Source: Winogradskyella vidalii | GTDB lineage: Bacteria; Bacteroidota; Bacteroidia; Flavobacteriales; Flavobacteriaceae | Assembly (NCBI RefSeq): GCF_013403955.1 | Contig: NZ_JABFDG010000008.1 | Location: 1-64,000, forward strand | Reading direction: 5' to 3' | DNA: 64,000 nt | In this document: one piece after another, positions 8,693 through 16,520 of the stretch | How positions within the stretch are numbered: the first letter of the stretch is position 1 | Layout of the letters: each line of letters begins with the position of its first letter | Notes under the pieces: generated by a model | The model's input: only the letters and a program-made list of their open reading frames with translations | Databases searched by the model: none | What the model was told of the DNA's origin: nothing | Translations under genes and position numbers: made by a program

Positions 8693-9768
8693 GTACTTAT
8701 TTCAGTTAGTTTATTTACATCTTTTAATATTCTCTCTAATAAAACACTTAATAAAGTATTATTATTTAATTTGATAGAACGATATATCATACTTTTTCCA
8801 AATCGGTTATAATTTTTTCCGTTTTTAGGATATACTTCATTTTCGTTTACAAAGTCAAATAGAAACCATTTTTTGTCAAGTTGTAACTTATCTGCAATTT
8901 CAATTTTCTCTTTTTCCTTTTCTCCCCAAGCATATAAATAGTGATTGTATCTACCTCCATCGAGCATAATTCCGTAAATAATTTCATCTTGGTCTGAAAA
9001 GTCAATATTAATAACTCCTTTTCCATTAACTAGAGTTGTGCTAATAACTACTTTGTTTCTATTCGTTTCGTGGGAATACCTTTTTCCAATTTTAACTTCT
9101 TTATTGGTTAAATTAGATTTTAAATATTTCTCTATTTCTTTAACTAATTCAGCGTAGTTGTATTTGATGTATAAATCGTGAAGTCTTATTTCTTTGAAAA
9201 GTTTGTAATCAGAGCCGTAAAAGTCATAATAAGAATCTTCGATGTTTAAACTTAATGGTTTTAATAAATCTGATAGATTGTTTATGAAGTAGATGTAATC
9301 TTGAATTATTTTTTTGTGATAATCATCTATAATTCTATCTATTAAATTAGATAATAAAATTCCTAAATCTCTATATGTTAATAATTCCCAACCTAAATCT
9401 TTTAACTCAAAACTTGGCTTTATGATTGTAAGTAAAACAAAAATATTATTTGAATTACTTTTTCCTTTGTAATCTATTAGTTGTTGTCTGTCGGGAACAC
9501 TTTTAACTTTGTTTTCAACGATTATTTTGATTTGGTTAAATTCTATTGTTAAATCCAAATTTCTAGTTTCTCGTTGAACTGAAATTATTTTTTTATCTGA
9601 AAAATTAAATTTCTCTGTAAAATGATTCGCAAGAATTTCTCCGAAACTTATTTGATAATTTTCACAAATCCAAGCAATAAAATTACTATGAAATAATTCT
9701 TTTGAACTTAATGACAAGTTAAATAAAGGTGACTTTTTTAATTCGGTAATTATTTCAGGTACAGTCAT
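8668..9768 (-). CDS. PD-(D/E)XK nuclease superfamily protein (cassette gene)
   Basis: 366 residues. The N-terminal 100 residues show the layout of the PDDEXK_4 group: ELFHSNFIAWI (about 24-34), an acidic D72 in LDLTIEF, then the core VENKVKS with E85 and K87, and QLIDY (95-100). These residues would coordinate the metal and cut DNA. The rest is unassigned. The reading frame continues past the cassette's R'' box, so the last residues (about TNANNVYN) are encoded by the attC itself. The start lies about 20 bp after the cassette boundary. A nuclease as a single-gene cassette suggests defence or DNA-processing cargo, which is inference. Confidence 0.8.
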   Translation of the reverse strand: MTVPEIITELKKSPLFNLSLSSKELFHSNFIAWICENYQISFGEILANHFTEKFNFSDKKIISVQRETRNLDLTIEFNQIKIIVENKVKSVPDRQQLIDYKGKSNSNNIFVLLTIIKPSFELKDLGWELLTYRDLGILLSNLIDRIIDDYHKKIIQDYIYFINNLSDLLKPLSLNIEDSYYDFYGSDYKLFKEIRLHDLYIKYNYAELVKEIEKYLKSNLTNKEVKIGKRYSHETNRNKVVISTTLVNGKGVINIDFSDQDEIIYGIMLDGGRYNHYLYAWGEKEKEKIEIADKLQLDKKWFLFDFVNENEVYPKNGKNYNRFGKSMIYRSIKLNNNTLLSVLLERILKDVNKLTEISTNANNVYN

Positions 9769-9778
9769 TTTTTCGTAT

Positions 9779-9918
9779 TAATGCCAACGTGTTTGTGTAT
9801 GGTTAGTTGCGTGGTTTAGCAACTAAGTTAGCAAACTTTTACGAACCCGTGAAAATTCCGCAGGAATTTTCGCAAGTAAGCTAAATAAAGCAATTAATTA
9901 TACACGGTGTTGTGCAAC
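9779..9918 (-). repeat. attC-like cassette recombination site 9 (main type)
   Basis: 3' site of the first cassette of the array. Low end TAATGCCAAC, high end GTTGTGCAAC (9909-9918), the exact reverse complement of GTTGCACAAC at 10612-10621. Central hairpin GAAAATTCC / GGAATTTTC. Sequence nearly identical to sites 2 and 4. Confidence 0.88.
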
Positions 9919-9919
9919 G

Positions 9920-10591
9920 TTATTTTTTTCTTGTCCATTGAGTTTTTAAAAATCCAGATTTTAATTCCAATTCGATAGAGTCATTCACATTTAGTCTTTC
10001 AAATTCAGTTTTAGAGACACGCATTAAGTCATTTTCCGTAATTGGACCCCAAGGTTCAAAATCAATTCTATACGCTATGGTTTTCCCGTTTTCAATTTTC
10101 TTATTTATAATTTTTGCTTTATAAAATTCAGGTTTGGATTGGTCAAGAAGTGTATTTGTCAAAATTGCTGTTCCGCAACCAAAAGTAAATAAGAATAGAA
10201 TTCCCCAAAAGAATCCAGCAAATATTTTCTTTCCAACTAAATATTCTTTTGTCCCGTAAAACAAGATTGAAATTAAAGGAATACTAATTATTAAAGCATA
10301 GATAAAGATGTTTGTAAATCCAATTATTTTAATATCGATTAATGCCCTTAAAATTAAAGCAAATGATGGAAATAGAATCGCTGAATCTATTTTTGGAATT
10401 GGTGTGTTGTTCCATTTTCTATAATCAATTCCAACTTTCCCTTGATGCTTTAGTGCAAATAAAATTCCGATAATAGGAATCAGAATATTTACCAAAACAG
10501 AAAGTCCATAAAATTTCGGATAAGCGAAAAGCCAAATTGCAGATAAACCACCAATCCAATTTAATATAGTTGAAATTTTCTTAATCGTCAT
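9920..10591 (-). CDS. Polytopic membrane protein of unknown function (first cassette gene)
   Basis: 223 residues with about five membrane helices (roughly 10-28, 32-48, 70-86, 92-110, 122-145) and a C-terminal soluble domain of about 75 residues made of strands, with the segment AKIINKKIENGKTIAYRIDF, which recalls DUF3592-like domains and the 199-618 protein. It is the cassette next to the recombinase and so the closest to the promoter-like region at 10,627-10,691. The start is about 30 bp after the cassette boundary. No family name can be given. Confidence 0.7.
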   Translation of the reverse strand: MTIKKISTILNWIGGLSAIWLFAYPKFYGLSVLVNILIPIIGILFALKHQGKVGIDYRKWNNTPIPKIDSAILFPSFALILRALIDIKIIGFTNIFIYALIISIPLISILFYGTKEYLVGKKIFAGFFWGILFLFTFGCGTAILTNTLLDQSKPEFYKAKIINKKIENGKTIAYRIDFEPWGPITENDLMRVSKTEFERLNVNDSIELELKSGFLKTQWTRKK

Positions 10592-10611
10592 TCAGAGTTT
10601 GAGTGGTTAAT

Positions 10612-10626
10612 GTTGCACAACAATAG
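10612..10626 (-). other. attI-like junction between recombinase region and first cassette
   Basis: On the minus strand the sequence reads TATTGTTGTGCAAC. GTTGTGCAAC is the beginning of the first cassette, matching the R'' end of its own attC at 9909-9918. The bases before it (TATT) belong to the platform, so the crossover would fall at G^TT, as in integrons. No long palindrome like those of the cassette sites lies here, which is what distinguishes attI from attC. Confidence 0.6.
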
Positions 10627-10691
10627 TATATAGAACATATGTTCTATATATACCCAAATATAAGATATATAAAACATATGTTATATATATC
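10627..10691 (-). promoter_or_regulatory. Cassette promoter candidate (Pc-like) flanked by two palindromic operators
   Basis: A perfect 24 bp palindrome (10,627-10,650) is centred on AGAACATATGTTCT. A second, one-mismatch palindrome (10,664-10,691) is centred on AAAACATATGTTAT; the centres are 39 bp apart. Between them the minus strand carries TATATTTG (10,655-10,662), a good match to the Bacteroidota -7 box TAnnTTTG, pointing into the cassettes. A repressor dimer bound at either palindrome would block it. The core GAAC-N4-GTTC equals the core of the Gram-positive LexA box, but I do not know the LexA site of this organism. The palindromes could instead be recombinase-binding sites. Confidence 0.6.
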
Positions 10692-10703
10692 CTTTATATA
10701 TTC

Positions 10704-11834
10704 TTAAAGATCTAAAGGGTTCTTAATTTTCTTAAAAGTAGTCGTGGCAACATGGGTGTAAATCTCCGTTGTTTTGGTAGAGCTGTGACCTAATAAAACT
10801 TGGATTTGTCTTAAATCAACGCCATCTTCTAAAAGGTGAGTTGCAAAACTATGCCTTAGCATATGTGGTGTTACAGTAATTTGTATTCCTGCCTTTATTG
10901 CGGCATTTTTTACTATTTGGCCAACGCTTTGTGCGGAATATTGTTTTCCATACCCTCCTTCAAAAATATAAGTTTCTGGTTTCCATTGTTTATAGTAGTC
11001 ACGTAAATCTTTTAATAATGTATTAGAAAGTAACGTATAACGATCCTTTTTACCTTTAGCGGCTTCAATGAGTATTAGCATTCGTTTACTATCAATATCT
11101 GTAATTTTTAAATTGATTAATTCATTTCTTCTAATCCCAGATGAGTACAAAAGACTTACAATACATTTATGTTTTAAATTATTTGTATTTGTAATGATTT
11201 TTAAAACATCCTCTTTTGAAAGAACTTTTGGCAATTTTTTTGCTTTTCTAGGTCGTTCTATTTGATAAAAACGATTTGGCATACCAAGTACAGATTCGTA
11301 ATAAAATTTGATACTGTTGATAGCTATATTTATATAAGAATCAGATTTGTTTTCTTGAATTAATTTGAGAATATAGTTCCTAACATCATTTTCATTGATC
11401 TGTATCAATTCTTTGGCTTTGTGGTAGTTTATGAAGGTTTCAAAAGCAAGAATATAAGATTTTACAGTATTATTAGCGTATTTTTTTAATTGTAACTTAT
11501 CTAAGTACGAAGTAGGACAGTGTCGAAAATTATTTGGTAGAGATCGTTGTTTAAACCACGTGATATCCATAGGCTCAATATTATCATTTATTGGTTTTTT
11601 ATCAAAAAAGTAATTACAATTCACCCAAACAACCCCACTGAAAATATTGAATATTTTATTCAGGTTTTTATTTGTGTTTAAAATGTAAGCCATATTAAAT
11701 TCATTGCTCCATCTTACGTCAGGCAATTCTTTAACAAGGGCCTGAATAATTTTATCTGTATTGAATTGTAAGCCGATATATCTTTTATCTTTTATTAAAA
11801 GATGCTTTAAAGTAATGCTCCTTCCTTTTTCCAT
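10704..11834 (-). CDS. Tyrosine recombinase at the head of the cassette array
   Basis: Site-specific recombinase, 376 residues if it starts at the Met at 11,834; a start at 11,909 would add 25 residues that look non-coding. Counting from the longer start, catalytic residues are visible: R260 (GIRRNEL), K285 (AAKGKKDR), H349 and R352 (HMLRH), H375 (LLGHSS) and nucleophile Y384 (IYTHV). The C-terminus KNPLDL recalls the SPLD ending of IntI proteins. The extra segment between the GKxKDR and HxLRH regions found in IntI1 is absent, so it is Xer-like. The N-terminal ~100 residues (TLKHLLI, IGLQF, WVNCNYFF) form an extension seen in Bacteroidota recombinases. It points the same way as the cassettes and its 3' end faces them, unlike the divergent intI of classic integrons. 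Confidence 0.85.
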   Translation of the reverse strand: MEKGRSITLKHLLIKDKRYIGLQFNTDKIIQALVKELPDVRWSNEFNMAYILNTNKNLNKIFNIFSGVVWVNCNYFFDKKPINDNIEPMDITWFKQRSLPNNFRHCPTSYLDKLQLKKYANNTVKSYILAFETFINYHKAKELIQINENDVRNYILKLIQENKSDSYINIAINSIKFYYESVLGMPNRFYQIERPRKAKKLPKVLSKEDVLKIITNTNNLKHKCIVSLLYSSGIRRNELINLKITDIDSKRMLILIEAAKGKKDRYTLLSNTLLKDLRDYYKQWKPETYIFEGGYGKQYSAQSVGQIVKNAAIKAGIQITVTPHMLRHSFATHLLEDGVDLRQIQVLLGHSSTKTTEIYTHVATTTFKKIKNPLDL

Positions 11835-11927
11835 AAAGTAGTATTTAATGCAATGTAATGGATGTAAACGATTTAATCGTATCTTATTCGAATAGGATAC
11901 GTATAACATACACTTAATTTAGGAAAC

Positions 11928-12374
11928 ATGAGATTTTATGAAACTTGTCTGTATTGTAGGAAAGAGTTAAAGGGAAGAACCGATAAGAAATTTTGCGACC
12001 CACAGTGTAAAAGTGCTTATCAATATCAACAAGCAAAAGATAAACCGGAACGATTCTATAATAAAGTCGACAATCAGCTAAAACTTAACAGAAAAATATT
12101 GAAGGAATATAATAAAGGCGGTAAAGTTATAGTTCGGTCAAGCATGCTTACTCAGGAAGGATTTGATCCAAATTTTTTTACACATTATTGGAAAAACACA
12201 AAAGGTGATGTTTATCTTTTTGTGTATGAATATGGATTAATAATTAACTTTGAGTCTATATTCAATATTAGAGTGTTGCTACAGCAACGCTCATTATTAA
12301 TTGAGATACCTTCGAAAGTAGGTATTTTACTGAGTGAACTGCATGTCAAATCGACCGTCCCTTATTTCATGTAG
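11928..12374 (+). CDS. Zinc-ribbon protein of unknown function
   Basis: 148 residues. The N-terminus carries a zinc ribbon CLYC-x14-CDPQC (residues 7-26) with KFCDPQCKSAYQYQ, a pattern common in small Bacteroidota proteins of unknown role. The C-terminal ~35 residues after VYEYG do not look like the rest of the family and the end overlaps the convergent lipoprotein gene by 48 bp, so the 3' end may be frameshifted or replaced. It is divergent from the recombinase with a gap of about 94 bp when the shorter recombinase start is used. Confidence 0.6.
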   Translation: MRFYETCLYCRKELKGRTDKKFCDPQCKSAYQYQQAKDKPERFYNKVDNQLKLNRKILKEYNKGGKVIVRSSMLTQEGFDPNFFTHYWKNTKGDVYLFVYEYGLIINFESIFNIRVLLQQRSLLIEIPSKVGILLSELHVKSTVPYFM

Positions 12375-12908
12375 GTGTCCGTTTTGGTCAATCACATCAA
12401 AAAAGAAAGTTCCTGAAACTGTTTGATTTATTAAATCAAGATGAGTAATATGTAGCTCACCAGAATTAGTGCTATCGGTATAAACAAAACCTGAATTGAA
12501 AAAGTAACCACCAAAAGCATTATTTGGATTATTTTCTATCAATATATATGTGCTTTCTTCTTGTATCTCTTTAGCATTTGTAGAGAGAGAGAGACCAATT
12601 AAATTGAAATTCTCATCTTGCGCATTACCTTGTACATTAAAAAATCTCTCACCATTTATGAGTTGATAAACACAATCTAGAGGATTGGTACCTCCTCCTG
12701 GTAAAAAAGGCTCTCCGTCCAACAGGCAACCAAATGTATTGGCACCAGTCTGAGTCGCGGGTGGTAATTGTGAGATTGGGTTTTGGCCAGAGTTATTGTC
12801 ATCATCATTGTTGCAAGCGATAAATAATAGTGTAAATAAGAAAAACAGGGTATTAACGCAGTATTTTACTTCTTTTAATTGGTATGATTGTTTAAGATAA
12901 TTTCTCAT
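12327..12908 (-). CDS. DUF6252-like lipoprotein
   Basis: 193 residues. A long N-terminus leads to a hydrophobic signal and lipobox LLFIAC followed by NNDDD, an outer-membrane/surface lipoprotein signal. The mature domain starts TGANTFGCLLDGE and ends EIRDGRFDMQF, the hallmarks of the Flavobacteriaceae lipoprotein family DUF6252, a beta-rich domain of unknown function. The true start may be further in, because the signal peptide begins only about residue 16. It stands alone, convergent with the zinc-ribbon gene. Confidence 0.75.
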   Translation of the reverse strand: MRNYLKQSYQLKEVKYCVNTLFFLFTLLFIACNNDDDNNSGQNPISQLPPATQTGANTFGCLLDGEPFLPGGGTNPLDCVYQLINGERFFNVQGNAQDENFNLIGLSLSTNAKEIQEESTYILIENNPNNAFGGYFFNSGFVYTDSTNSGELHITHLDLINQTVSGTFFFDVIDQNGHLHEIRDGRFDMQFTQ

Positions 12909-13325
12909 GATAGATTAGGTTTTTTATTTGAGTTAAAGGTATTGGTGTATTTTAAATTAAAATTACGGTTTTTCCGTAATTAAAGTTATCAAATTGTTAA
13001 GCACCAGCGTTTTGTTAAGGGCTGTATGTATTCTGTTAAACAGAATTTTGCCTCTTTAGAAAGGTAGTGGCATCATAATCATAATATTTTTGTAATTCAA
13101 ATATTAAACTTTAGTTTTTAAAATTTAATTATCGATATCCGTCTAGTTGCAAGAGAACAATTTATTTTATCCAATAAACTTAGTTAAAAAGACCATAGCG
13201 TATTTCTTCGCTGCTACTTTCATAATTAATGATAAACCATAAAATCCCCCAATATTATGGTTTAGAATAATCCACAGAAAAAGTTTAAAAAAGGAACAAT
13301 TATCAAGTTGATAAAATGAAATATT
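12909..13325. other. Intergenic region with two short inverted repeats
   Basis: No credible gene. AATTACGG-TTTTT-CCGTAATT (12,961-12,981) forms a perfect 8 bp hairpin 53 bp upstream of the lipoprotein gene and could be an operator or 5'-UTR element. TAAACCATAA (13,233-13,242) and TTATGGTTTA (13,255-13,264) form a second perfect inverted repeat with a C-rich loop, without a T-run. I see nothing else in it. Confidence 0.5.
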
Positions 13326-13691
13326 CTAAAACGGCACCTCCACCCTCGGATGCCTTGCACTAACCAACCATTTCCCATCCACCTTTTCCAATTTAAAGGT
13401 ACCAGGTACATCGTAAATAGCAGTTAAGTATTTTAACCAAGCGACATCATTATTAATAACTTCATCGATTAATTGGAATTCACTATCTGCAAATTTCATA
13501 TCCAAGAAAATGCCCATAATTGCTTTGTAAGCCAAATATCCGCTATCGGCGGTTTTTTAATTTAATGGGGGTTCATCGTTTTTGGAAAAGCTTTCAGTTA
13601 TGGTCTCAGCTACTTCAGCTGGGTTATTATCTTTTCCCGTTGCACAGAAAATGAAAATAAAGGCTATCGAATAATAAAGAAGTTTTTGCAC
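13326..13691 (-). pseudogene. Small lipoprotein gene interrupted by an in-frame stop
   Basis: Reading from a GTG at 13,691, the frame encodes a signal sequence (QKLLYYSIAFIFIFCATG), then PAEVAETITESFSKNDEP, and hits TAA at 13,557-13,559. The same frame then continues with TADSGYLAYKAIMGIFLDMK to GKWLVSARHPRVEVPF. The whole would be about 121 residues, similar in size and layout to NTF2-like/DUF4878 lipoproteins. One nonsense mutation is enough to explain the break. A start at the internal Met would make only the C-terminal 69 residues. Confidence 0.6.
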
Positions 13692-13698
13692 GGTATTA

Positions 13699-14082
13699 TT
13701 AATTTGGGTTATTGACATACTTGTGCGATATTTTCAGTTTTATACTGCGTTCGCCATCTTTCTCGTTCAATTCCAAAATCGCTCTACGATTGTTGGACAA
13801 TGAAAATTTAGGCATCACATAAACAAATCGTACCGTTTCACTTTCCTTGATTTTAGACGGTAGATTATGTTTGTATATCGGTTCTTGATAGAGACGTTGC
13901 AATGATTTTCTTTTTCCTTCTTGCCGAATTTCAATCGAAAGGTTCAAGAAATTCAAATCGTAATCCAATGTAGAATTATTCTTAATTTGGATAACGAAGT
14001 AGAGTTCTTCTTTATCAAAAACAATATTCTCAATGCTCAAAATTACACCACTTTTTCGTTTTGTGAAGTAACCAAATCGTAG
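13699..14082 (-). pseudogene. Remnant of conjugative transfer gene traN (3' end)
   Basis: The frame encodes about 125 residues matching the C-terminal part of the intact TraN at 46,614-47,447: about 88 of 112 residues are identical by eye from IENIVFDKE to the common end NNPN. The match continues upstream of the first Met (FGYFTKR) to about 14,076-14,082, where it stops abruptly against the MFS fragment on the other strand. TraN is a VirB9-like outer-membrane part of the mating channel. The remnant shows that another, related conjugative element once sat here. Confidence 0.8.
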
Positions 14083-14852
14083 GCATTGTTTTTAGTGGTG
14101 TGGCCATTGCAATGGTGACTACCGTTCCTTTTGCTACTTAAATAGCCAGTATATTTTCTTGGGAATATTCGTTTTATGTGAAATCAGCGATTAGCGTTAT
14201 CGCATTAATCGCATTAATCGCAATATACACTGTTTTACCTAATATGCCCGTAACAGAGAAAAAGACGTATGGGAGTCAATTAAAAATATTGAAACAACCT
14301 ACTTTTATAGCAAGTACGGCAATGAATTTCTTTATGATAGCCGTCTGGTTTTCTACCTACAGCTATTTTGCAGCTTACCTAAATAAGGCCAAAAATATGG
14401 ACAATACGATGGTGAGTTATATGATGTTTGTATTTGGAATCATTGGGGTACTGGCGAATTGGATGGCTGGAAAGATGTTGGATAAGAATATTACAAAAAC
14501 CACTGCTTTCTTCCTATTGGGAACCATCCTGATACCGATATTACTGCATTTTTCAGGAGGAAATACAGTGGCTACAATTGTAGTTATAGGAATATGGGGA
14601 TTTTTGTATTCTCCAAGTTTTTTAAATGCTTCTACCTATATGATTTCATCTGCACCTAAATCCCTAGAATTTGCAAATAGTCTTGCCACTTCATTTGGAA
14701 ATTTAGGAATCACTTTAGGAACTACAGCTGGTGGATGGCTAATAGCTACTAAAAGTGTGGTTTATACTCCTTGGTTAACCTTACTCTTTGGGGTTCTGGC
14801 TTTACTTATGATGGGGGTAAGAAGCTGGTTGGAGCGTGGGAAACGTAATTGA
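14083..14852 (+). pseudogene. Truncated MFS transporter (C-terminal half)
   Basis: The reading frame begins abruptly at the TraN remnant with IVFSGVAIAMVTTVPFAT, then an in-frame TAA at 14,139-14,141, and continues to 14,852 with about seven membrane helices ending in SWLERGKRN. The sequence fits the second half of a DHA1-type MFS drug/sugar efflux protein, including GNLGITLGTTAGGWLI near the end. The first five helices are missing. The intact stretch from Met 14,178 is 224 residues, too short to transport. Confidence 0.75.
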
Positions 14853-14913
14853 ATTGTAGATAGGATTCAATTTGAATTTTGGAGTAGAGTATTGTAGAGA
14901 ATGAAAAATTCAA

Positions 14914-16129
14914 CTAAAAATTTATAACGCTATCCAAAGCATCATCGGCATCTTTGTGGATAAAGTTAGCTTGATAGTTTATGGTGGTTTTCAAATCGCT
15001 GTGTCGGTAAAGCTTTTGTGACATCAATGGATGAATAGAATCCCTGCGATGTTTCCAAATGAGTGCCTCGCAATATGCATTGTTACTTTCTTGTTGATAC
15101 CTGCTTTTTTAGCAATTGATTTTAGGTTCTTGTTGAATTTACTGGTCGCCACTTTGATTTTATTATAAACGTCTTTGGCGTTACTGAAATCTACCTTTTT
15201 CATTTCAGGAAAAATAAAATCATCAACTCCATTTTTATTATTTTCATAATACTTCAAAATTGTCATTGCTTTTTGAGGTATTTTGAGTGATGCAATTTTG
15301 GTGTTCTTGCTCATCTTGTAGTTCAATCTTCCATCATAAACCATTGACCATTGGGTAAAAAGAACATCCGAAACTCGCATCCCGGCAAAGTAAAAACTGA
15401 CAAGCCAAACATTTCTTGCCTGTTTTTGACTAGGCGATAGATCATTTAAACTTTCAATAATTTTAATTTCCTGAATATTAAGTCCTATTTTTATAGATTC
15501 AGGAAACTTAATTTTTATTTTATTTCCTCCAAAAATGGGTATAATTCTCTACTTACAATTTTCTGTTCTGTTGCTCTATTGTATAATAAATGAATGAGTA
15601 CCATAATATTCATTATAGTTGTTTCTGAGAGTTTATGCTTAGTTTTTCAATACAACATTAACTTTTTCAAAAAGCGTTCGTCAATTTCTTGAAAAGTGAG
15701 TTGTTTAGATTTATAGTATTTGAGTATATAACTAATCCAAGCTTTATCAGCAGAGAGTCTATTGAGTTTTTCTAAACTTTCTAAATCATCTAAGTGTTCT
15801 TGCTCAAGTTCAAAGAATGTAGAATTTCTACCAGAACTGTATAACTCCTTCTTAATTTGATTAGCCGAAGCGTCTTTTTTTTAGACTGAAGGGGGTATTA
15901 ATGTCTTGTTTAATTTTGATAATTCTAGAGATAATAGACTGTTTAAGCTATTTGAGTTTACATGAGATTTTTTAACTCTAATTTTTTTCTAATCCCAATC
16001 CTCAATGTCAATATAATGACCAACATATTGATACGTTGAACGACGATTTTTCGTAATCCGAATTGCTAAAGGGTAGAGACCTTTTGAATTTGCTTTTTTA
16101 CGAAGAACCATTTTAATATTTGATGACAT
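14914..16129 (-). pseudogene. Decayed tyrosine integrase of an integrative element
   Basis: From ATG 16,129 the frame shows an arm-type DNA-binding domain (MVLRKKANSKGLYPLAIRI) ending DWD and a TAG. Further stops follow (after PPSV, after LMLY), there is a frameshift near 15,530 (before KIKFPESIKIGL), and another near 15,030-15,050 that separates ARHSFGNIAG from the C-terminal QKLYRHSDLKTTINYQ. Catalytic positions are recognisable: R in GMRVSD, HIARHSF, YRHSD, and Y in INYQ. The product would be about 405 residues, the family's usual length. The inserted element has lost its integrase. Its 5' end faces the tRNA-Leu gene 285 bp away. Confidence 0.8.
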
Positions 16130-16162
16130 AATTAACCTGTTTTGATCACGAAAGTCAAGTCA

Positions 16163-16182
16163 TGTACAACACAGGTACAACA
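16163..16182 (+). repeat. Paired direct repeat, arm-type integrase site candidate (copy 1)
   Basis: TGTACAACA and GGTACAACA repeat with an 11 bp period, 34 bp upstream of the start of the decayed integrase. The same pair occurs at 16,248 and 16,557, on both sides of the tRNA-Leu gene. Confidence 0.5.
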
Positions 16183-16247
16183 TTCAATTTTGAATGTAGT
16201 TTTTACCTATGAATTACCTCAAAGATATAAATTTATTGGTCTTTTTA

Positions 16248-16267
16248 GGTACAACATGGGTACAGCA
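16248..16267 (+). repeat. Paired direct repeat, arm-type integrase site candidate (copy 2)
   Basis: GGTACAACA and GGTACAGCA with an 11 bp period. One helical turn between the copies fits two arm-binding domains on the same DNA face. Confidence 0.5.
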
Positions 16268-16413
16268 AATGCTGAAATCAGCTGATGTTAGATAATATCA
16301 AAGAAAATGATATGTTCTGTACTTGGTTGTAAATGAGTGGCTTTGGTGTTATTTGGTCAAAGGCACGCTAGACTTAGGAATTAGGCAAGAAAAAGTTATT
16401 AAAATATTAAAAT

Positions 16414-16495
16414 GCGGGAGTGGTGGAATTGGTAGACACGCCAGACTTAGGATCTGGTGCCGCGAGGTGTGAGAGTTCGAGTCTCTTCTCCCGCA
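16414..16495 (+). tRNA. tRNA-Leu (anticodon UAG)
   Basis: The acceptor stem GCGGGAG pairs with CTCCCGC. The D arm is followed by anticodon stem CCAGA/TCTGG with loop CTTAGGA (anticodon TAG), a long variable arm typical of tRNA-Leu, and a T arm GAGAG-TTCGAGT-CTCTT. The discriminator base is A at 16,495 and CCA is not encoded. Its 3' end is a common attachment site for integrative elements; the metal island and conjugation genes begin just downstream. Confidence 0.97.
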
Positions 16496-16520
16496 CATTT
16501 TAAACTGCGTTATCGTAGAC

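Noticed and set aside
61-9918. The regularly spaced similar repeats as a CRISPR array or insertion-sequence ends
   Set aside because: Units are 130-145 bp with gene-size spacers, no cas genes, and no transposase. The cassette-specific end complementarity fits attC sites instead.
10627-10650. Firm assignment of the palindrome as a LexA box
   Set aside because: It matches the Gram-positive core, but the LexA site in this phylum is not known to me and other SOS genes are not in the window.
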